DNA from: Aquimarina mytili
GTDB taxonomy: Bacteria > Bacteroidota > Bacteroidia > Flavobacteriales > Flavobacteriaceae
Assembly (NCBI RefSeq): GCF_016735115.1
Contig: NZ_JAERQJ010000002.1
Location: 496,001-560,000, forward strand
DNA: 64,000 nucleotides
Reading direction: 5' to 3'
The number at the start of each line of letters is the position of its first letter. Position 1 is the stretch's first letter. Position numbers and translations under genes: made by a program. Below the pieces are notes generated by a model. The model did no database searches. It was not told the DNA's origin and worked only from the letters and a program-made list of their open reading frames with translations. Positions 24,317 through 33,786 of the stretch are shown here, piece by piece.

Positions 24317-25249
24317 ATGAAAAAGTCAATACTATTATTTGGAATTCTTGGAATACTAGTCATTATTGCATGTAGTAATATAAAAGCCAATGACTCTTCG
24401 ATAACGGAGGAGAAAAATATTTCAGAGAACATTGATCCAGTAAAAGATCTTTCAGAAGATTTTAAGAAGTATTGGTATGCTGGTGAAGCTGAAATAACTT
24501 CGTATCAATTAGAACAAGCTCGATATGGCCAAATACGACAAGGAAAAGCTGTGTTAATATATGTAACCGAAGATTTTCTTAAAAAAGAACAAGTAAAAGC
24601 TGATCGACAGCATACAGATAATATTCCGGTACTAAAGTTAAATGCTACGAAAAAATTCAACACAGGTATTTACCCGTATTCGATTATGCAAAGCACTTTT
24701 TACCCCGTCAAAGACAATCAACATGCAATAAAGATATCTAGTTCCATGCAGGAATGGTGTGGTCATGTATATGCACAATTGAATAATAGAACAAAATTTG
24801 AAGTTATGTCTCACTCTTATTTTGAAGGTGAAGCAGATCAAGAGTTTACTATAGATAAAGCTATCTTAGAAAATGAACTTTGGACCAAAATCAGAATCAA
24901 TCCAGACAATTTACCAAAAGGCAATATAAACATAATTCCTTCTTTTGAATATTCGAGATTACGCCATAAGGAAATCAAAGCCTATTCAGCCAAGGCATCT
25001 ATAGAGAAACAAAACAACACTCGTATTTATACTATTGAGTATCCCGAACTTAAAAGAACTATTAGTATTACCTTTGGAAACTCCTTTCCTTATGAAATAC
25101 AAGGTTGGAAAGAAACTTTTAGAAGTGGCTTCGGCCCCAATGCCAAAGAACTGACTACAAAAGCAACAAAAATTAAGCAAATTAAATCTGCATATTGGGG
25201 TAAGAATAGTAATGCCGATGAAGCACTACGAGACGAACTTGGATTATAA
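24317..25249 (+). CDS. Putative lipoprotein of unknown function
   Basis: This is a 310-residue lipoprotein. The start is ATG 24317 (MKKSILLFGILGILVIIAC), with the lipobox Cys at residue 19; the longer reading overlaps maf and is rejected. The mature part begins NIKANDSS and has YWYAGEAEITSYQLEQARYGQIRQGKAVLIYVTEDF, MQEWCGHVYAQLNNR and SYFEGEADQEF. Relatives next to Maf in flavobacteria are often mislabelled as septum formation inhibitor through genomic neighbourhood; I see no Maf motif here. Confidence 0.8.
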   Translation: MKKSILLFGILGILVIIACSNIKANDSSITEEKNISENIDPVKDLSEDFKKYWYAGEAEITSYQLEQARYGQIRQGKAVLIYVTEDFLKKEQVKADRQHTDNIPVLKLNATKKFNTGIYPYSIMQSTFYPVKDNQHAIKISSSMQEWCGHVYAQLNNRTKFEVMSHSYFEGEADQEFTIDKAILENELWTKIRINPDNLPKGNINIIPSFEYSRLRHKEIKAYSAKASIEKQNNTRIYTIEYPELKRTISITFGNSFPYEIQGWKETFRSGFGPNAKELTTKATKIKQIKSAYWGKNSNADEALRDELGL

Positions 25250-25265
25250 CACTAATATAAAAACA

Positions 25266-25553
25266 ATGATAAAATTATCAGAATCTGAAATACAAGAAAA
25301 ATTAAAAGATATCGATGGCTGGGAATATAATGATAATGCCATTCATACTACTTTTGAATTTAGTGATTTTAAAGATGCCTTTTCGGTAATGACTCGTATT
25401 GCATTTGAAGCCGAATTACAACAACACCATCCTGACTGGACAAACGTCTACAACAAACTACAAATTAGTCTTTCTACTCATGATGTCGGTGGCGTTACAG
25501 AAAACGATTTTAAACTGGCAAAAACAATAGAAGATATTATTGAAGGAGAGTGA
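25266..25553 (+). CDS. 4a-hydroxytetrahydrobiopterin dehydratase (pterin-4a-carbinolamine dehydratase)
   Basis: This 95-residue enzyme dehydrates 4a-hydroxy-tetrahydropterin during cofactor recycling. The signature EAELQQHHPDWTNVYNKLQISLSTHDVGG contains the catalytic HHPxW motif, and the typical start LSESEIQEKLKDIDGWEY is present. ATG 25266 gives the normal length. No aromatic amino acid hydroxylase is nearby; many bacteria carry this enzyme alone for moco or other roles. It is 16 bp downstream of the lipoprotein gene. Confidence 0.94.
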   Translation: MIKLSESEIQEKLKDIDGWEYNDNAIHTTFEFSDFKDAFSVMTRIAFEAELQQHHPDWTNVYNKLQISLSTHDVGGVTENDFKLAKTIEDIIEGE

Positions 25554-25632
25554 TTTTTTACATCACTTTTATCTATCAGTAAAAAAATATTAAGAGTATT
25601 ACATATTCTCGATTCTGAAGTTTAAACAAACA

Positions 25633-25664
25633 TTTGCCAAAAACTTGGTTTCTACTTATGTTTG
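25633..25664 (+). promoter_or_regulatory. Bacteroidota-type promoter for the YebC-family gene
   Basis: TTTG (25633-25636), a 20-nt spacer, and TATGTTTG (25657-25664) are a good match to TTTG-N19/20-TAnnTTTG, 25 bp before the start codon. Confidence 0.7.
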
Positions 25665-25689
25665 TATTTTCAGATTTTAAAATTAGTAT

Positions 25690-26409
25690 ATGGGAAGAGC
25701 TTTCGAATTTAGAAAAGCACGTAAGATGAAACGTTGGTCTGCAATGGCCAAAGCGTTTACACGTATAGGTAAAGATATTGTAATAGCAGTAAAAGAAGGT
25801 GGACCTGATCCGGATTCTAACTCTAGACTTAGAGCTGTAATACAAAATGCCAAGTCTGTAAATATGCCTAAAGACAATATCGAAAGAGCGATAAAACGTG
25901 CTTCCGATAAAGATCAAGGAAATTATAAAGAAGTGCTTTTTGAAGGATATGCCCCTCATGGAATAGCGATTTTGGTAGAAACTGCAACTGATAATAATAA
26001 TAGAACTGTAGCAAACATAAGGTCATACTTTAATAAGTGTGATGGAAATCTTGGAACCTCTGGATCTGTAGAATTCATGTTTGACCATACATGTAATTTT
26101 AGAATTAATGGCGAAGGTATCGATCCTGAAGAACTGGAACTAGAATTTATAGACTTTGGAGCAGAAGAAGTATTTCAAGATGATGATGGTATATTGATTT
26201 ATGCCCCTTTTGGAAGTTTTGGTACTATACAGAAAGAATTAGAGAGTCGTGAAATGGAAATTTTATCCTCTGGTTTTGAGCGTATTCCTCAGGTTACCAA
26301 AAAACTTACTCCAGAGCAAGCTGCGGATGTAGAAAAATTATTAGAAAAAATTGAGGAAGATGATGATGTCCAGAATGTGTATCACACTATGGAAGAATCC
26401 TCTTCTTAA
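25690..26409 (+). CDS. YebC/PmpR-family protein
   Basis: This 239-residue cytoplasmic protein has the classic start MGRAFEFRKARKMKRWSAMAKAFTRIGKDI and the blocks GGPDPDSNSRLRAVIQNAKSVNMPKDNIERAIKRAS, FEGYAPHGIAILVETATDNNNRTVANIRSYFNKCDGNLGTSGSVEFMF. The family includes DNA-binding regulators and, in recent work, ribosome-associated factors that relieve stalling; it is close to mitochondrial TACO1. The form starting GRAFE rather than AGHSK is a known sub-branch. Confidence 0.94.
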   Translation: MGRAFEFRKARKMKRWSAMAKAFTRIGKDIVIAVKEGGPDPDSNSRLRAVIQNAKSVNMPKDNIERAIKRASDKDQGNYKEVLFEGYAPHGIAILVETATDNNNRTVANIRSYFNKCDGNLGTSGSVEFMFDHTCNFRINGEGIDPEELELEFIDFGAEEVFQDDDGILIYAPFGSFGTIQKELESREMEILSSGFERIPQVTKKLTPEQAADVEKLLEKIEEDDDVQNVYHTMEESSS

Positions 26410-26502
26410 ACATAGAAATCCTCTGTTTAGGGTTTCCATTTTTGAAAACTTAAACGTATTTTTTCATATATTGCGCCCTTTAAAAACCTAAACCTATCTA
26501 GT

Positions 26503-27003
26503 ATGAAAAAATTTATTTATTTATTTGCTCTAAGTGCAGCAGTTGTTTTTACATCTTGCTCTAGTGATGATGATGCTGGAGCTCCAGCTAATACGGGAAG
26601 TATTACTTTTGAAGGAAAACAAGTAACTATTACATCAGCTGTTATTGAAGATTTTGGTGCAGATTCGACACATCATAATTCTGATTTTACTCTTAGTGGT
26701 TCTGACGGTACAGTTACTACTGAAGTGTATTTAGAATTGTTTTCTCCAACTGATGGAACAGGTTTTAAACCAGGCACCTTTAATTTTGTTTCTGGAGCAA
26801 CTCAACCTGAAGCCGGAACGTATTATTTTTCTGCCGCTGAAGTAACAGTCGGTTCTGAAAATACTCGTTTTGCTACTGGAGGTCAAGTAGTTGTTGCTGG
26901 TTCTGGTAACACATACAATGTGACAGCAAACCTTACATTTGAAAATGATGTAACATTAACTTTAAATTATTCAGGAGCATTTGCTGCATTCCCTGGTCTA
27001 TAA
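26503..27003 (+). CDS. Small putative lipoprotein
   Basis: This 166-residue lipoprotein has MKKFIYLFALSAAVVFTSC, lipidated at Cys19, followed by the SSDDD motif common in surface-exposed Bacteroidota lipoproteins (a likely export signal to the outer leaflet). The rest is Thr/Gly/Ser-rich and predicted to be beta (ITFEGKQVTITSAVIEDFG, NTYNVTANLTFENDVTLTLNYSG). No family is recognised. Confidence 0.82.
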   Translation: MKKFIYLFALSAAVVFTSCSSDDDAGAPANTGSITFEGKQVTITSAVIEDFGADSTHHNSDFTLSGSDGTVTTEVYLELFSPTDGTGFKPGTFNFVSGATQPEAGTYYFSAAEVTVGSENTRFATGGQVVVAGSGNTYNVTANLTFENDVTLTLNYSGAFAAFPGL

Positions 27004-27028
27004 AATAATACACATTTTGTGTTATAAT

Positions 27029-27062
27029 AAAAAAGAGTTTAGCACTGCTAAGCTCTTTTTTT
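27029..27062 (+). terminator. Terminator after the small lipoprotein gene
   Basis: AAAAAGAGTTTAGC, ACT, GCTAAGCTCTTTTT forms a 14-bp stem with one G-T pair and a T-run on the plus strand. Confidence 0.8.
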
Positions 27063-27106
27063 GTTATGTTTCTCTCTTCAATTCGACTATATATGAAACA
27101 TTTATC

Positions 27107-27613
27107 ATGAAGAATTTATTGATCATCTTTATACTTCTAGCAAGTAGTTCATCATATGCACAGCATATGAATAATAATGCATTAAGAGAAATTATACATA
27201 CAAAATCAGATACATTAGGAGGTGTTTCTGGAAACTGGAAATTTATATACAAACAAATACCAATGCTTTGTGTCACTGATGAAACCAATAACAGAATGAG
27301 AATAATTTCTCCTATAACAGAATCAGATAATTTAGACAAAGACTTATTATTAGATGCTATGACGGCAAATTTTCATTCTGCTTTGGATGTAAAATATGCA
27401 ATTTCTAATGGTATTTTATGGTCTGTATATATTCATCCATTAAAAGAACTCACAAACGAACAAGTAGAAAGCGCTATTTCACAGGTATACTTTGCAGCAA
27501 AAACTTTTGGCACGACCTTTTCTAGTACCCAACTTCTTTTTGGTGGAAGAAATAATACTGAACAACAAAACTCAAAAGAAAAAATTAAAGAAGAAAAAAT
27601 TCATAAGTTTTAG
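27107..27613 (+). CDS. Secreted hypothetical protein
   Basis: This 168-residue exported protein starts at ATG 27107 (MKNLLIIFILLASSSSYAQ signal peptide); the longer reading overlaps the upstream gene and terminator and is rejected. The mature protein contains DTLGGVSGNWKFIYKQIPMLCVTDETNNRMRIISPI and MTANFHSALDVKYAISNGILWSVYIHPL, then a Lys/Glu-rich tail. Similar sequences occur as small YbjN-like or unannotated periplasmic proteins; I do not assign a family. Its stop overlaps by 4 bp the stop of the convergent acyltransferase gene. Confidence 0.75.
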   Translation: MKNLLIIFILLASSSSYAQHMNNNALREIIHTKSDTLGGVSGNWKFIYKQIPMLCVTDETNNRMRIISPITESDNLDKDLLLDAMTANFHSALDVKYAISNGILWSVYIHPLKELTNEQVESAISQVYFAAKTFGTTFSSTQLLFGGRNNTEQQNSKEKIKEEKIHKF

Positions 27614-28167
27614 TCAACATCAAAACTATATTCGGGTACTTTACCTTTTACTCCTTTAAAGAAGGAATACATATATTCAAAATCCTTATCAATATTATCT
27701 GTTGGATAAAATGGTTCTGATATTTTATTTTCCTTTTTCCCGAAGTCGAAAGTAACCATAATGATAGGGACATTGGCTTTTTTTGCTATATGATAGAAGC
27801 CTGTTTTCCATTCTTTTACTTTTTTTCTGGTACCTTCCGGTGCAATTGTTAACCGAAGTTCATCTCTTTTCTTAAAGAGTTCTGCAATAGCATCAACTTT
27901 ATTTTGACCTGGAGTACGATCAAGAGGAATTCCTCCTACTTTTTTAAAATACCATCCAAATGGAGGCCATTTAAAAAGTTCTTTTTTAGCCATAAAGCTA
28001 ATTTTTATATTCGCAAGCTGCCGTATAAACAAGCCAATATAAAAGTCATGCCAACTTGTGTGTGGTACAGCAATTACAACACATTTTTTTATCTTATCTG
28101 CATTGAAATCTCCGACAATCTTCCATCCCAAGATTTTATTGTATACAAAAGTCCATAATCGCTTCAT
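27610..28167 (-). CDS. 1-acylglycerol-phosphate acyltransferase-like (PlsC/LPLAT) protein
   Basis: This 185-residue acyltransferase has the LPLAT motifs VPHTSWHDFYIG (HxxxxD catalytic), FKKVGGIPLDR and APEGTRKKVKEWKTGFYHIA (EGTR). It is short and lacks clear membrane segments beyond the N-terminal amphipathic region, like the TDP43-related or phospholipid LPLAT subgroup seen in flavobacteria. It lies 23 bp downstream of the KdsB-KdnB fusion on the same strand, so it may share a transcript; a role in lipid A or lysophospholipid acylation is inference. Confidence 0.88.
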   Translation of the reverse strand: MKRLWTFVYNKILGWKIVGDFNADKIKKCVVIAVPHTSWHDFYIGLFIRQLANIKISFMAKKELFKWPPFGWYFKKVGGIPLDRTPGQNKVDAIAELFKKRDELRLTIAPEGTRKKVKEWKTGFYHIAKKANVPIIMVTFDFGKKENKISEPFYPTDNIDKDFEYMYSFFKGVKGKVPEYSFDVD

Positions 28168-28190
28168 GAAAATATACGTTGAGATTTTAT

Positions 28191-30065
28191 TTACAAAGAG
28201 CGATAAATCTCTTTCAATTTACTTGCATTAATTTTTGATTTCCAATCAGGTCCCAGCGCATTTTCCCATAAAGGTTCTAATCCAAGTGCTACTGTAGTCA
28301 TCGTATTTAATTGCTCTTCAGTAATATTTGCACATATTCCTTCAGGTAAGTTAATACCATGATAGTCTTTCATTTTCTTGAAAACTTCGACTCCTTTAGG
28401 GTAATATTCACCCAATTTATCAAAGACAATACAATTTCCGATTCCATGCTTTGTACCTAATACATAGGCGAGTCCATAACTCATTGCATGTGCAACTCCC
28501 ACTTGAGAATAGGCAATACTCATACCGCCATGCCAAGAAGCCATCATTAGTTTAGCATCAGAATCTTCTTTGCTTAGATTATTTTCAAGAAAAATTTCAT
28601 TACACAAATCCAATGCTTTTTCTCCATAACTTTGACTAAATGCATTTAAATATGTTCCATCCAAAGATTCTACACAATGAATATAACAATCCATTCCGGT
28701 ATAAAACCACTGGTCTTTAGGGACATCTTTAATTAATTCTGGATCAAGTATTACCTGATCAAAAGGAGTATAATCTGAATTGATCCCTAACTTTCTTTCA
28801 GGTCCAGTAAGCACCGTGGTTCGGGATACTTCGGCCCCAGTACCTGAAATTGTAGGAACTCCTACATGATACACCGCTTTATTTTTAACTAGATCCCAAC
28901 CTTGATACTCTGATGCACTTCCAGGATTAGTTAACATAATAGCCACGGCTTTAGAAAGGTCAAGGATTGATCCTCCTCCAATTCCTATAATTCCGCTAGG
29001 TATAAACTGATAACTATTTTTAATTTTAGAAACGATCTCATCGACTTGAGACGTTTTAGGTTCTTCTGCAGTAGAAACATAAATTATTTCATCTGTTGAG
29101 GATAATGATAATCTCTCTTCAATAAAAGAGGTATTATTTTCAAAAACACTATCTATCAAATAAACAAATGGAGCAATACCATTTCTTTTATCAGAAAGAA
29201 TCTTTCCGATTTGATTAAAACATCCTTTTCCAAACACTACTTTTGGAACCATCGGAAAGTTTCTATGGTTCGTTGTCTGAATCACAGGAGTATTTATAGA
29301 TTTGGTAATCAATGGATTTTCTTTATTAATTATCTTTTTGGCTCTCTCTAAGTCTTCTGGAGTATCAATTTCAACTCCTTCATGACTAGTTTCGATCATT
29401 TTAATATTTTTACCGTATTCTAAATATCGTATACATTCTATTTTTTCTGAAGCTTCTAGAGAACGCATTGGTAAATGGTAAAAATCTAAAAGAGCTTGTT
29501 TTCTAAAGGCATAAACACCTTTATGCTTATGATATACGTGGTTTATTTCCTTTTCTCTTGGATAAGGAATTGGAGCACGAGAAAAATATAATGCGTAGTT
29601 ATTTTCATCTACAATAACTTTTACACTATTAGGATTCATGATATCATCCCAATCATCCATTGGGGTCATAAGGCTAGCCAAATCAACTTTATCAGAATCT
29701 TCTGCATAAAAGACACTTAAAACCTTCTCTAAACTCTCACGGTCTGTAAACGGTTCATCCCCTTGCACATTTACCACAATATCTACATCCATATCCTCTA
29801 CTGCTTCAGCAATTCTATCACTACCACAATCATGCTCCTTCACACTCATAATAGCTTTTCCACCATTGGAAGCAATTTCTTTATAGATGATATCACTATC
29901 TGTCACTACGTAAACTGAATCAAACAAACCAGAATTAACGGTTGCTTCATAGGTTCTTCTGATAACACTTTTCCCACCAAGATCCTGCATTAATTTAGCA
30001 GGAAATCGCGTAGCCGCATACCTCGCAGGTATCATAGCGATGGTTTTTAGAGTATTTTTGTTCAA
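28191..30065 (-). CDS. Fusion: Kdo cytidylyltransferase (KdsB) + KdnB-like iron-containing dehydrogenase (Kdo 8-oxidase)
   Basis: This is a 624-residue two-domain protein. Residues 8-246 are KdsB-like: [37 protein letters not shown] (99-106), [20 protein letters not shown] and [14 protein letters not shown], the enzyme that makes CMP-Kdo. After a linker (about 247-272), residues 273-624 are a group III-type iron-dependent alcohol dehydrogenase: [13 protein letters not shown] (NAD site), [14 protein letters not shown], and candidate metal ligands D459, H463, H526 and H540. The closest named function I know is KdnB, which oxidises Kdo at C8 on the way to 8-amino-Kdo; in Shewanella it is a separate gene near kdsB. 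The partner transaminase KdnA is not in this window. The reading frame is continuous. Confidence 0.88.
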   Translation of the reverse strand: MNKNTLKTIAMIPARYAATRFPAKLMQDLGGKSVIRRTYEATVNSGLFDSVYVVTDSDIIYKEIASNGGKAIMSVKEHDCGSDRIAEAVEDMDVDIVVNVQGDEPFTDRESLEKVLSVFYAEDSDKVDLASLMTPMDDWDDIMNPNSVKVIVDENNYALYFSRAPIPYPREKEINHVYHKHKGVYAFRKQALLDFYHLPMRSLEASEKIECIRYLEYGKNIKMIETSHEGVEIDTPEDLERAKKIINKENPLITKSINTPVIQTTNHRNFPMVPKVVFGKGCFNQIGKILSDKRNGIAPFVYLIDSVFENNTSFIEERLSLSSTDEIIYVSTAEEPKTSQVDEIVSKIKNSYQFIPSGIIGIGGGSILDLSKAVAIMLTNPGSASEYQGWDLVKNKAVYHVGVPTISGTGAEVSRTTVLTGPERKLGINSDYTPFDQVILDPELIKDVPKDQWFYTGMDCYIHCVESLDGTYLNAFSQSYGEKALDLCNEIFLENNLSKEDSDAKLMMASWHGGMSIAYSQVGVAHAMSYGLAYVLGTKHGIGNCIVFDKLGEYYPKGVEVFKKMKDYHGINLPEGICANITEEQLNTMTTVALGLEPLWENALGPDWKSKINASKLKEIYRSL

Positions 30066-30175
30066 AATTTATTGCTTTTAAAGAATTACAAAAATAGTTT
30101 TTTTATAATTATTTCTCTGACTTAACATTTAAATTTTAACTATATCCACAGAAAACTATATAATACTGTATTGCT

Positions 30176-30727
30176 TCAAAATAGTTTTTTAAATAATTTT
30201 CTTATTCCAAAAAGTAAAATAACAACTAATACAACTGCTAATGGGGCAATGAAAACCGATGCCGCAGACATTATTGTAGCCGTTCCTGTTTCTACTGTTG
30301 CGACTAATGGGTTAGCAACACCACCAGTAGTTGCTGTTGAGGTCAATCGAGTAGCTCCCATAGTACTTTTAACAGTCGCAGCAGTTCCTCCCCCTGCAAT
30401 AATAGCCAAGGCCCATGTAACCACTGGGCTTAAATCCGTAATAGCCGAAACCATTACTGCGGTTCCTGCAATAGTAGCCAAAGGAATTGCAAGCGTATCT
30501 AAAATATTGTCAAACCAGGGAATATAGTATGCCAGTATCTCTGCAATGGTAGCGATAGATAATATACATATGGATATTGTACCCGAAATCCATTCCCAAT
30601 TTTCACTTAAAGGAACTATATCATAATGTCCCGCCAGACTTAATGCCAATAATGGTAAAAACACTCTAAATCCTACTGAAGCTGCCAAACCAATACCTAA
30701 ACAAATACTCAATATCGTTTCCTGCAT
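30176..30727 (-). CDS. DUF4126 family membrane protein
   Basis: This 183-residue membrane protein has about five hydrophobic segments and a Gly/Ala-rich sequence. ICLGIGLAASVGFRVFLPLLALSLAG, YYIPWFDNILDTLAIPLATIAGT, WALAIIAGGGTAATVKSTMGATRLTSTATTGGVANPLVATVET are family hallmarks of DUF4126. Function unknown; probably inner membrane. The basic C-terminus (IRKLFKKLF) should be cytoplasmic. Confidence 0.88.
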   Translation of the reverse strand: MQETILSICLGIGLAASVGFRVFLPLLALSLAGHYDIVPLSENWEWISGTISICILSIATIAEILAYYIPWFDNILDTLAIPLATIAGTAVMVSAITDLSPVVTWALAIIAGGGTAATVKSTMGATRLTSTATTGGVANPLVATVETGTATIMSAASVFIAPLAVVLVVILLFGIRKLFKKLF

Positions 30728-30773
30728 ATATGCTGTTCTAATTTAACAAATACTATTCTGAGGTTATAATATA

Positions 30774-32201
30774 CTAGTTTTCAATAAAAAAATCATCCTT
30801 AAACCCAATAAGAAAGAGTTTTTTCTTAGCTCTTGTTACTGCAGTATATAACCACCGCAGGTAATCTTTGGTTATACCATCTGCAAGATAAGGCTGTTCG
30901 ATAAAGACTTTATCCCATTGCCCACCTTGTGATTTATGACAAGTTATCGCATAAGAAAATTTAACCTGTAGGCTATTAAAATATTTATTGTTTTTTACCC
31001 CTAAAAACTTCTTGTATTTTGATTTTTCTCCTTCAAAATCTTTCATTACTTCTTGATACAACGTATTAGATTCTTCATAAGATAATGATGGGGTTTCAGA
31101 TGTTAATGTATCTAGAAGTAGAACTGTCTCAAAAGGTTTTTGATTTGGATAATCTACCATATTAATTTTTACTTCTGCAAACCGAAACCCATATAACTCT
31201 TTGAATGAATAAATCTCTAATACTTTGATTATATCTCCATTAGCAATAAAACCAGCTTCACTTTCATTATCTAACCAGAAATAGTTGTTTTTCACAACCA
31301 TCAAATAATCTCCAGCCGATAATTCTTCTTCTTGAAATAATATTCGTGATCTAATTTGCTGATTATAGATATTTGCTCTCTTATTAGACCGAAGAATAAT
31401 GACAGACTCTTCATGACCAGAGCTTGAATAGGCTTCATTTAAAGCATCCATAATTTCATGCCCGTCTAAAAATCTAACAATATCCTGATATCCAGAAATT
31501 TTAAACTGAAAAGTATCGTAGAATCCATCATTCAAGAGTTCTCTTAATTTAGTAGCGTTCATTAAAATACCACTACCTTCAGCTTGTCTTACAACTTCAT
31601 CAAGTTCTATTTGTGTAACATCTTTATTAAAACCTATTGATAGATTATCAGGATTTAAAGCTGGGCTAACTTCTAATTTTACCGGCGGTAATTGAGCCGT
31701 ATCCCCAATAAAGAGAATTTTACAATTATATCCCGAATACACATACATTATCAAATCATCTAACAATGATCCATTTTCAAAAAGTTTACTATCACTAGGC
31801 GTATCAGGAATCATCGAAGCTTCATCAACAATAAAAATAGTATTACGATTTTTATTTTGTTTGAGCTGAAAAGCTAAACCACCACTTTTATTCTTTTTGG
31901 GGTAATAAATATTTCTATGGATGGTTTGCGCATGTTTTCCAGAATAATTACTAATTACTTTGGCTGCTCGCCCTGTTGGAGCCAAAAGAACAGCATTTAA
32001 TTTGGCTTTCCATAAATTTTTGACCAAAGTACCTATCAAGGTTGTTTTACCTGTACCCGCATATCCTTTTAATAAAAAAAGCGAATCTTTTGATCCAGAA
32101 AGGACAAAATGAGATAATTTTTGTAAAACAATGTCTTGTTTTAGTGTAGGTTCAAACGGAAAATCATCTTTCAATAACCCATAAAACTCTTTTTCCCCCA
32201 T
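30774..32201 (-). CDS. RecD/Pif1-like superfamily 1B DNA helicase
   Basis: This 475-residue ATP-dependent helicase has Walker A GYAGTGKTT (residues 46-54), LLAPTGRAAKVIS, Walker B FIVDEASMI (D126-E127), FIGDTAQLPPV with the motif III Gln, and the C-terminal UvrD_C_2-type YAITCHKSQGGQWDKVFIE and RWLYTAVTRAKKKLFLIG. It resembles the stand-alone RecD2-like proteins of Bacteroidota but lacks their long N-terminal domain. It probably acts in DNA repair or recombination. Confidence 0.93.
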   Translation of the reverse strand: MGEKEFYGLLKDDFPFEPTLKQDIVLQKLSHFVLSGSKDSLFLLKGYAGTGKTTLIGTLVKNLWKAKLNAVLLAPTGRAAKVISNYSGKHAQTIHRNIYYPKKNKSGGLAFQLKQNKNRNTIFIVDEASMIPDTPSDSKLFENGSLLDDLIMYVYSGYNCKILFIGDTAQLPPVKLEVSPALNPDNLSIGFNKDVTQIELDEVVRQAEGSGILMNATKLRELLNDGFYDTFQFKISGYQDIVRFLDGHEIMDALNEAYSSSGHEESVIILRSNKRANIYNQQIRSRILFQEEELSAGDYLMVVKNNYFWLDNESEAGFIANGDIIKVLEIYSFKELYGFRFAEVKINMVDYPNQKPFETVLLLDTLTSETPSLSYEESNTLYQEVMKDFEGEKSKYKKFLGVKNNKYFNSLQVKFSYAITCHKSQGGQWDKVFIEQPYLADGITKDYLRWLYTAVTRAKKKLFLIGFKDDFFIEN

Positions 32202-32294
32202 TAATAATTATTATCTGGTATTAATACTTTAGTTAATAAATCAAAGATAGGGATGATTTTTTGGCAATAAACTTTTACGATTAAAAAAAAATTG

Positions 32295-32302
32295 TAGATT
32301 TG
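32295..32302 (+). promoter_or_regulatory. -7 element (TAGATTTG) upstream of the 32336-34326 operon
   Basis: This is an exact TAnnTTTG match 33-40 bp upstream of the ATG at 32336. The -33 box is not clear. Confidence 0.45.
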
Positions 32303-32335
32303 CGTATACACTAATGTTTAAAGCTAAATCATAAA

Positions 32336-32980
32336 ATGAAAATTGTTATTCAATTAGTTCTTTGGGTAGTTATAGGTTTTTTAGGATACCTAGTATATAA
32401 TTCTGTAATGGGTCCTGTAGAATTCAACAAAATAAAAGAAGCAAGATACGCTAAAGCCGTTGAAAACTTAAGAAACATCCGTACAGCCCAATTAGCTTAT
32501 AAAACTGTAACCGGAAGATTTGAAAAAGATCCCGCCAAATTAATTGCATTTATTGACACTGCTAAGTTCACTCTTACACAAAGAAGAGACTCCAGTTTTA
32601 TTAGATTCAATAAAATTTTAAAGATAGACGAGCCAAGAGATACCGTAGTAATTGACACTTTAGGCTATGCTTCTGTCAAGGATTCTTTATTTAAGTCCAA
32701 TAACCATAAAAACATGATGAAAGTTCCTATTGAAGGTGTTGACGCCAATTTTGAACTGGATGCTGGTTATATTAATAAAAATGATTTGAGAATTGCTGTT
32801 TTTGAAGTTAAAGTAGCTAAAGATGTATTGTTACACGATCTAGACAAAGATCTTTTAGCTCAAGAGAAAGAAGTAGTATCTGTTGACGGTGTGAATGGGC
32901 CTTTCCTCTCTGTTGGTTCAATGAATGAAGTAAAAACTTCGGGTAACTGGCCATTAACTTATGGAGCAAACGACCAATAA
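32336..32980 (+). CDS. Membrane-anchored hypothetical protein
   Basis: This 214-residue protein has one N-terminal transmembrane segment (about 4-24, VIQLVLWVVIGFLGYLVYNSVM). A periplasmic part follows with RYAKAVENLRNIRTAQLAYKTVTGRFEKDPAKLIAFIDTAKF, reminiscent of the pseudopilin-like anchored segment before a globular head, though I would not assign that family. It overlaps by 20 bp the DUF3822 gene, indicating translational coupling in a three-gene operon ending with rsmD. Confidence 0.8.
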   Translation: MKIVIQLVLWVVIGFLGYLVYNSVMGPVEFNKIKEARYAKAVENLRNIRTAQLAYKTVTGRFEKDPAKLIAFIDTAKFTLTQRRDSSFIRFNKILKIDEPRDTVVIDTLGYASVKDSLFKSNNHKNMMKVPIEGVDANFELDAGYINKNDLRIAVFEVKVAKDVLLHDLDKDLLAQEKEVVSVDGVNGPFLSVGSMNEVKTSGNWPLTYGANDQ

Positions 32981-33785
32981 TAGTATTGATTATACATCAA
33001 AAACATTGTCCATTCAGGTAAGCTTGAATGGACTTTCTTTTTGTACAGTAGATTCTGATCAGCAAATAACTGCTATTGAGCATGATAATTTTGGAATACA
33101 ATTAACGCCAGAACAAGTTCTTGATAAAATAAAATATACATTAGACAACAATACTGTATTAAAAGATGACTTTAAAACCATAGAAGTTATTTATCATAAC
33201 GATTTATATACTTTGGTTCCTAAACCATTATTTAATCAAGATATGGCAAAGGAATATTTACAATACAACATCAAAGTACTTGAAAATGATTTCATTGCGT
33301 ACGATGAATTAGATCAACATGATATTGTTACTGTATATATACCCTATGCCAATATAAACAATTTCTTTTTTGACACTTTTGGCTCATTTACCTATAAACA
33401 TGCAAATACAATTTTAACAAATTCTCTATTAACCCAACAAAAGAATAGTGAAGCTACTACCGTTTTTGTAAATATGTCGGATAAGTTATTTGACGTTGTA
33501 ATCATTAAAAAAGGGAAATTAATCTTAGAAAACACTTTTAGATATGAAAACAAAGAAGATTTTCTATACTATTTGATGTTCACAACCGAGCAAACAAAAC
33601 TAAACCCGGAAGAGTTTATGTTAGTTTTTTTAGGAGATATCACTAAAAAAAGTGAATGTTTCAAGATTGCACATAAATATATTCGTAAAATCACCTTCGG
33701 AAAATATTCGCGAGATTTAAAAATATCACCCACAATAACACCTTTTGAACCTCATCAACATTTTACATTATTAAGTCATTTTTGA
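32961..33785 (+). CDS. DUF3822 family protein
   Basis: This 274-residue soluble protein begins within the preceding gene. It shows the DUF3822 layout: an N-terminal LSIQVSLNGLSFCTVDSDQ, DVVIIKKGKLILENTFRYENKEDFLYYLMFTTEQTKL and LVFLGDI, which is an actin/ASKHA-like arrangement. Function unknown; it is regularly found beside rsmD in flavobacteria, as here (1 bp gap). Confidence 0.85.
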   Translation: MEQTTNNSIDYTSKTLSIQVSLNGLSFCTVDSDQQITAIEHDNFGIQLTPEQVLDKIKYTLDNNTVLKDDFKTIEVIYHNDLYTLVPKPLFNQDMAKEYLQYNIKVLENDFIAYDELDQHDIVTVYIPYANINNFFFDTFGSFTYKHANTILTNSLLTQQKNSEATTVFVNMSDKLFDVVIIKKGKLILENTFRYENKEDFLYYLMFTTEQTKLNPEEFMLVFLGDITKKSECFKIAHKYIRKITFGKYSRDLKISPTITPFEPHQHFTLLSHF

Positions 33786-33786
33786 T

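Noticed and set aside
25576..25959. Antisense 127-codon frame across the yebC-type gene
   Set aside because: It is the shadow of a well-conserved gene and has low-complexity Tyr/Phe/Arg composition typical of an antisense frame.
28191..30065. Possible frameshift or assembly error joining kdsB and an alcohol dehydrogenase gene
   Set aside because: The frame is uninterrupted with a 26-residue linker and no internal stop or abrupt composition change; it looks like a true fusion, although an assembly check is still sensible.
30171..30527. Plus-strand 118-codon frame opposite the DUF4126 gene
   Set aside because: Its Ala/Val/Thr-rich sequence is the reverse reading of Gly/Ala-rich membrane segments; the DUF4126 reading has clear family blocks.
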